Part shown: positions 58,859-64,000 of the stretch, piece by piece
Numbering within the stretch: the first letter of the stretch is position 1
Layout of the letters: the number at the start of each line of letters is the position of its first letter
From: Branchiostoma floridae
Lineage: Eukaryota; Chordata; Leptocardii; Amphioxiformes; Branchiostomatidae
NCBI RefSeq assembly: GCF_000003815.2
Contig: NC_049990.1
Span: 6,050,635-6,114,634, forward strand
Length of the DNA: 64,000 nt
Direction: 5' to 3'
Position numbers and translations under genes: made by a program
The notes under the pieces: generated by a model
The model's database searches: none
What the model was told of the DNA's origin: nothing
The model's input: the letters and a program-made list of their open reading frames with translations, nothing else

Positions 58859-61854
58859 TATTTTGCCTTATGTAAGCATGTTGCCGCCATGTGCAGACTG
58901 TCTTAGGTTTTTTGGCAGGACACCTCCTTGTTAGACACCAACTTAGACTGTTAAGTCTCAATCATATGCAAATTTGGGGTCATGATTTTCGATCTATCAC
59001 TTTAAACTGTCATTTACTGACACAACATGTACTGTAGAAACATTTATCTCCAGTAGGAGGGGAAAGGAGTTTTTGGCAAAAGTTTAAAGTTTGCGATTAT
59101 GCGTCTCGTACGATGTATGTATAATAATATGTGCATAGATTTAATGGGACTTTAAATAATGTAACCTGAATCTTTAACATATTTTGTCTAACCCTTACAT
59201 GTACCTCTTCCCTCATGACCTTAACAAAAAGCGACCTGCAGGTCGATTGGAGCTTAGGAGAGGCACTTAACACAACTTTCCTCACTTCGCTCAGGTGGAA
59301 ATGAGTACCTAACTTGTCATCCCTCATACAGGACGCTAAATGCAGTAGTTGAAAACCATTTTTTTTTTACCATTTCTACCCACAAACAAAATGTCAACCA
59401 CCTCTTACAGCATTGGGCAGGTATTTAAACTCAAATAAACTACTCCAAAACACCTGAGGAGACACCCAATAACCCCCTACGGTAGCTTGAATAAAGCGTA
59501 ATTCAGAGCAAATGTTCAAATTTTGTTAACCCTCATTTGCAGCTGTTCTGAAGGTAAAATGTTAAGTGTGTAGACCTTGAAACCAGCAGGGAACATCTGT
59601 ACTACATTTCACCACAGCCTTCTGCAATATAAAACTTGCAAAAAGTTAGACCGATAAGTGGTCAAAATTGAATCTGTATAACTAATGACTTTCTAAGTTG
59701 AAAATCATGTACGTTGTACAAGTATAATTTAAAGGAAAATGTTGCAGAACTTCTTTGTTATTTTCTCTAAACAAAATAATAGAAAATGTTATCAGTACAT
59801 ATTACAGATATCACAGAACATTGTTGCTGTTTTCCCTAAACCAGGAAAATAAGATAAAAAAATGTCAGTACATATAATGCATGTCAGAGAGCTTCTTTGC
59901 TGTTTTCTCTGGGTCTCAGTGACAAGTACTCACATGCACATCTGCACGTACCACCTCTACCCAGATGCCACCACTGCCCTTTGATCATCCAACCACATCA
60001 TTTGTCATAATAAAGTTCTGTGAGTGAAAGAAGACACCTATGTGGCACAGGGTCCCCGTGTGAACCTACCTAAGGCTGATATTCAGTGGACTCAGGAGGA
60101 AACTGTACAAGGACATATGCTACTGACTTACTGTTCATATTAGGTCTTTCTCTCTCAGTCTGTCAGTCAGTCTATCCAGACTATGGATAGACATTAGATA
60201 CTCACATTAGGTACCCAGTCAACAAAAAGGGAACAAAAATTATGATATAGAAGACAACGAAACACACAGATCATAAAACAACAAAATTTCATGAGCATTA
60301 TCTGTGTTTATTTTTTAAATTTTTATTTTTGTTCAAGTCTTGGCAGCGGAGAGACAACTGAATACTGTTGAATCTTAAGAAGAGTTTTATTTTGAACATT
60401 AGCAGTGACCTCTCTACTATTGATGTGAATATGCATTTCCAATTCAAAACTACTGTACTACAGAACAGTTATGATTCAACATAAACTTAAAACACAGCAA
60501 AAACCTCCTACTGCGAAATTGTGCCCTTACAAAAATACACATATCTACGGTACTCCCTGAAAGGCAAAGCATACCATTTCCATCACACATCTTAAGAGGA
60601 TAATGATATCTTAAGGTACTATAACAAAATGGTGTCCCCTTGATTACCTTTGGCCAAACGAGACCAAACCGGATGAGGAAGGAAGACACTTTCCCCCTCG
60701 TCTAGACATGTTACTTCAAGCAGCATTGTCGAGAAATAGCTAGAATATCGAGTGTGACACGCAATTCCGAAGGAAACTTTGCCCAACCTATCAAAACTAC
60801 CCTCCTTTTGGGCCAAGTCCAGGCCAATAGCATCTCACAAACAGGTTCTATGAAGTCTAATTATTTAGGCTTAGTGGTGTACTGTGAGTGAAGGCTTGTG
60901 GTCTATACCTAACAACTTCGATGTGGGTGTAGTATCAGGTGTATAAAACTACTAATCTCCCAGTATGTTAGGCATCATCCCTTGCTAAAGGGAAAGACAA
61001 TTATTGCTTGAAAAAGGGTGTCAGCAGTGGTTATGGAGGGTCATACCATTCATAACTGAGGGGGGGGGAGAAAAGTTTGTAACCCCTTCTTTTCAACTTT
61101 ATTACTTTTGCCAATAAGATTATATCTTTGGAAGTGTTTGCAACAATATATTCCAGCAGTAGAGATTCCAATTTGAATACCCCTAATATTAAATATTTAC
61201 ACTTCCAAATGTTTTGTTTATAATTCTTAGACTTGTTTTTTCTATCAATCTGAAATGAATGTGGCTCAGACTGTTATCTAAAAGAAGAGTTTATAGTTCT
61301 CCACAGTGGAAAACATACTGTAGAAAAATTTGTCATCAAAATAATGTGTCATTTAGCCATTAAAAGATACAGCACTTATTCCCAAGACCATTTAGCTAAA
61401 TGCTTCCACGGATTGCTAATGATCCCTCTTCTCCCCTCCGACTCCGAAATGTTTGCAGTGGTTGTTTGAACTTGACATTCCTGTCTCAAACCCGTCAGTC
61501 TACAATCACCAACTTGTCAAAGAAAAGTGGTGGCTTTGGAGTGGCCTTAGCGGCTACTGTCCCCAGTAAACAGTGTACACTCAGCCAGGAATCTCCCCTT
61601 CTTATCCTCACCAGCTTAAGTGACCTGGCATGTCCAGGTGGGCCCTACACCTGTATTTGTTTGTACGCATATTGTGTCTAGACCTGGTTTGGTCCGTGTC
61701 TGTCACACCCTGGGAATGGGATACTGGAAACATTGAAATGTTTGCCGTGGCTTTCTTTCCCTAGTTTCTGTGAAGATCTCTCGATCATGAAACCATGACT
61801 TCGTAAATAGTTTTTTCCAACCACAAATTCAAAGAACCAACAAGGTACGTCGAT

Positions 61855-61960
61855 GAAGGTTAGACATCCAGGTGATAAGATATGCCAAAAAGCAGTTAAT
61901 CAAGCAACTGGATATGATTTTGGACATTTCAGACAGCCATCCGGTGTCTTTCGGAGAAAT
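61855..61960. repeat. Dispersed repeat, one arm
   Basis: ATGCCAAAAAGCAGTTAATC, CAACTGGATATGATTTTGG and GGTGTCTTTCGGAG match the family at 15385-15520. Confidence 0.55.
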
Positions 61961-62994
61961 CTTACTGCAGGGGTTTTTATATCTTTGCCGTGAATAGACT
62001 AGGTAAAGCACGTGAATTCACAGTAGTATTCACAGAACAAGCACAGACAATTGTTCTATTGTACGTCTACCCAAGCCTCAAGTCCAGATACAGGCAGCTG
62101 GGTTATACCAGCCCATAGTGGAATGCAGCGGCTCCCAAATTTGTTGAAAGTGTTCATTAGCAAGTGATAAATGTGAAAAGCGATATCATTGACAAATCCT
62201 TGCAGTGACTGCCTGGGTTACCCTGGGCTCCAAACATTTAAAGTACCCCACACAAAATGACCCTGTACACTCTGGGGCCAAATCATCTCCATTGCTTGGT
62301 TCTAGGATCTTCAAAAGATCATTTCTTGCGTTGCGCTCGATAAATGTACATCTTCAAATTGTTACTTTAGCTTTTAGTGTGAAATAAAGATGCCACAAAT
62401 ATGTGTTTCCATTGTATTTGTATCACTTTTGTACTTTAGAATTGGTTGAACAGCAAATGTGGGGAAAAAAACCTCCTTACCGGTCCTACCATAAAATCAA
62501 GTTGCTGTCAAAATAAAATAAAAATTACAGTATCTCTTGTCAATATATCGTATGCCATTACCATTGAAAAGGACTCCTATTTGTAATATCTGTATCTGTA
62601 TCTGTATAACCGTTATGAGTTTTAACAATAGCAACCCTTTGGTATAATACATCAGCTTTGCATGCAAGCATCACGACCGCAACTGGTCATATTACGCTAA
62701 ATCAACCATCATACCAAACTTTGCACAAAGTTTGAGACAACCTGTGGGTATCATATCAGGTATTTGTTTGAATCTTGTTTGTTTGAACCTTCGTTTAATC
62801 ATATAATCTCCATATTTGTGTATGTATGACAGAATAGTTTTGTATTTATTTATTTATTTATTTATTTGCCAATGATACAACTCATTACACGGATCTGCCT
62901 AGGCAGCTTTGGGCTGGTAGCGGCAGATCCACAGAGATACAGACGAACATACATCATCGGTCGACGTGATCGCACATCTTCGCACATGTTTACA

Positions 62995-63243
62995 CATGAC
63001 GGGGTTATACCGCCTCTTGCGGGTTGACATACCCTTTCATATGCGCCAGGTCTCCCGTCCGGGTGAATGATGTAAATCACCGTGAGCCGAAGCTAGGTAC
63101 TCATTTTCACCTGAGTATAGTGAGGAAAGCCGTGTAAAGTGCCTTTCCCAAGGGCACAAGATCGGTAACACGGCAGGCGGATTCGAACCCGCAACCTCTC
63201 GGTCACGGGGCCAACACGGTCCCATTGCGCTACGCGGTCCCAC
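62995..63243 (-). repeat. tRNA-derived SINE, minus-strand copy
   Basis: On the minus strand GGGACCGCGTAGCGCAATGG then GGTTCGAATCC, then CCCTTGGGAAAGGCACTTTA. It ends in GAGGCGGTATAACCCC. Confidence 0.75.
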
Positions 63244-64000
63244 TGAGGTACTAAGGTATTTTCCCTGTGACTGACGTCACTGAGTAACAGGTTAAATTAC
63301 AGGTAGCAAAAACACTATTTTGTCCACAAACATGTTTCTCGGCCAATTGAGCTCCCTGCGACAGTAAACCCAGCAATAATCCAATGTCTCTCACGCCAAT
63401 CAACTAGTCAAGAACCCTTTAAATTGTGTCTCAATTTACACACAACTTTCCATGGCTGGTACCTAGGGATACCAACAGACTATGATGGGAAAGTACCAGA
63501 GTTCTCACAAGGAGTTTTCGTAGTGTGGGTCTGTGGGGGTATGCAAAGTGGCAAGCATTGCGGGCTTGAGCATTGTAGGGGCATCTGGGGACATCCTCTT
63601 TCTGAAAATTTTAGATATACGTTTCTAACCATCTGACACACTATTTCTTGCATTTTGAGGGCCACAATATTGTATGAACATCAATTCTTAAGTCCTAATA
63701 CGGCATTTGAATTTCAGCACACGAAGCATGTTACAATTACTTTATGGAAGCCCTTTCGATACAGGCAGCAGCCAGTGGGATACTGCAAAATACAGACCAA
63801 TCCGTGCCTGAAGACAAGATGCAGATGGAGCTTTATCATGGTCCAGCTATGACAGAAATGAACAAGTTGTCCGTCATGACTCTCCTCTCCCCAACCACTA
63901 CATTTTGAATGATTTTCACCATTTTAAGTGTTCCAAAAACCAAGGAAACAGATTAGTATGGCTCAAATCTGGACCCTGAGCTGCCTAACTACAACAAGGC

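Larger units (their letters stand above)
57000..64000. other. Upstream FNDC3 intron / flank
   Basis: Apart from two MITEs, a SINE and dispersed repeats, no coding exon is supported here. The missing N-terminal FNDC3 exon could be in this stretch or beyond it. A (TTTA)n run lies at 62847-62868. Confidence 0.4.

Noticed and set aside
60619-60816. Minus-strand open frame ending at a donor, as the missing upstream FNDC3 exon
   Set aside because: The phase would fit E1, but the peptide (SVFLPHPVWSRLAK) does not resemble the FNDC3 N-terminus.
61400-61681. G+C-richer open frame of 93 codons on +
   Set aside because: No domain, no fitting splice sites, and no support on the other strand.
1-64000. 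CRISPR arrays, bacterial operons or phage genes
   Set aside because: The window is spliced eukaryotic DNA; the tandem repeats lack uniform spacers and no prokaryotic gene is seen.

Overview
The window looks like nuclear DNA of an invertebrate chordate, most probably a lancelet (amphioxus, Branchiostoma). The reasons are small exons with consensus GT/AG borders, long AT-rich introns packed with short inverted-repeat elements and tRNA-derived SINEs, and an FNDC3 protein with the full vertebrate domain order. The species call is inference. One 100-base run of N (45128-45227) is an assembly gap.

Left part (51-7081, + strand): a ten-exon gene encodes a secreted or GPI-anchored protein of 409 residues. 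Its order is signal peptide, EGF, an unnamed module of about 107 residues, EGF, calcium-binding-type EGF, short linker, a Ly6/uPAR (LU) domain and a hydrophobic tail. The modules before the LU domain sit on single exons with phase 1-1 borders, the classic exon-shuffling layout. I do not recognise a named orthologue.

Middle-left (7082-13814): 3' flank of that gene, several MITEs, and at 8931-9029 (- strand) a single exon that reads like the first coding exon of a TBK1/IKK-epsilon kinase, with a start codon, a glycine-rich loop, a splice donor and an ETS-type site just upstream. No later kinase exon was found in the window.

Middle to right (13815-56982, - strand): FNDC3 (FNDC3A/FNDC3B type). 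I resolved 23 coding exons whose phases all join, giving 1119 residues: a Pro/His/Tyr-rich N-terminal part, a basic Ser/Pro linker, nine fibronectin type III domains and a C-terminal membrane anchor. The exon or exons for roughly the first 60 residues were not found and probably lie right of 57000 or beyond the window. A second start exon (54901-54940) joins in frame and would skip the Pro-rich part. Nested in one FNDC3 intron on the + strand is the last exon of a class A GPCR (46941-47209), about 1.7 kb from the gap.

The most unusual structure is repeated at exon after exon. Fragments spanning an exon edge, its splice site and the intron next to it are tandemly copied into that intron. I see this at nine FNDC3 exons, at exon 2 of the EGF/LU gene and at the GPCR exon. 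The introns also hold many MITEs, two of them exactly 433 bp with perfect 8-bp target duplications (hAT type), a six-copy TA-flanked family, several minisatellites and a SINE-derived tandem array.
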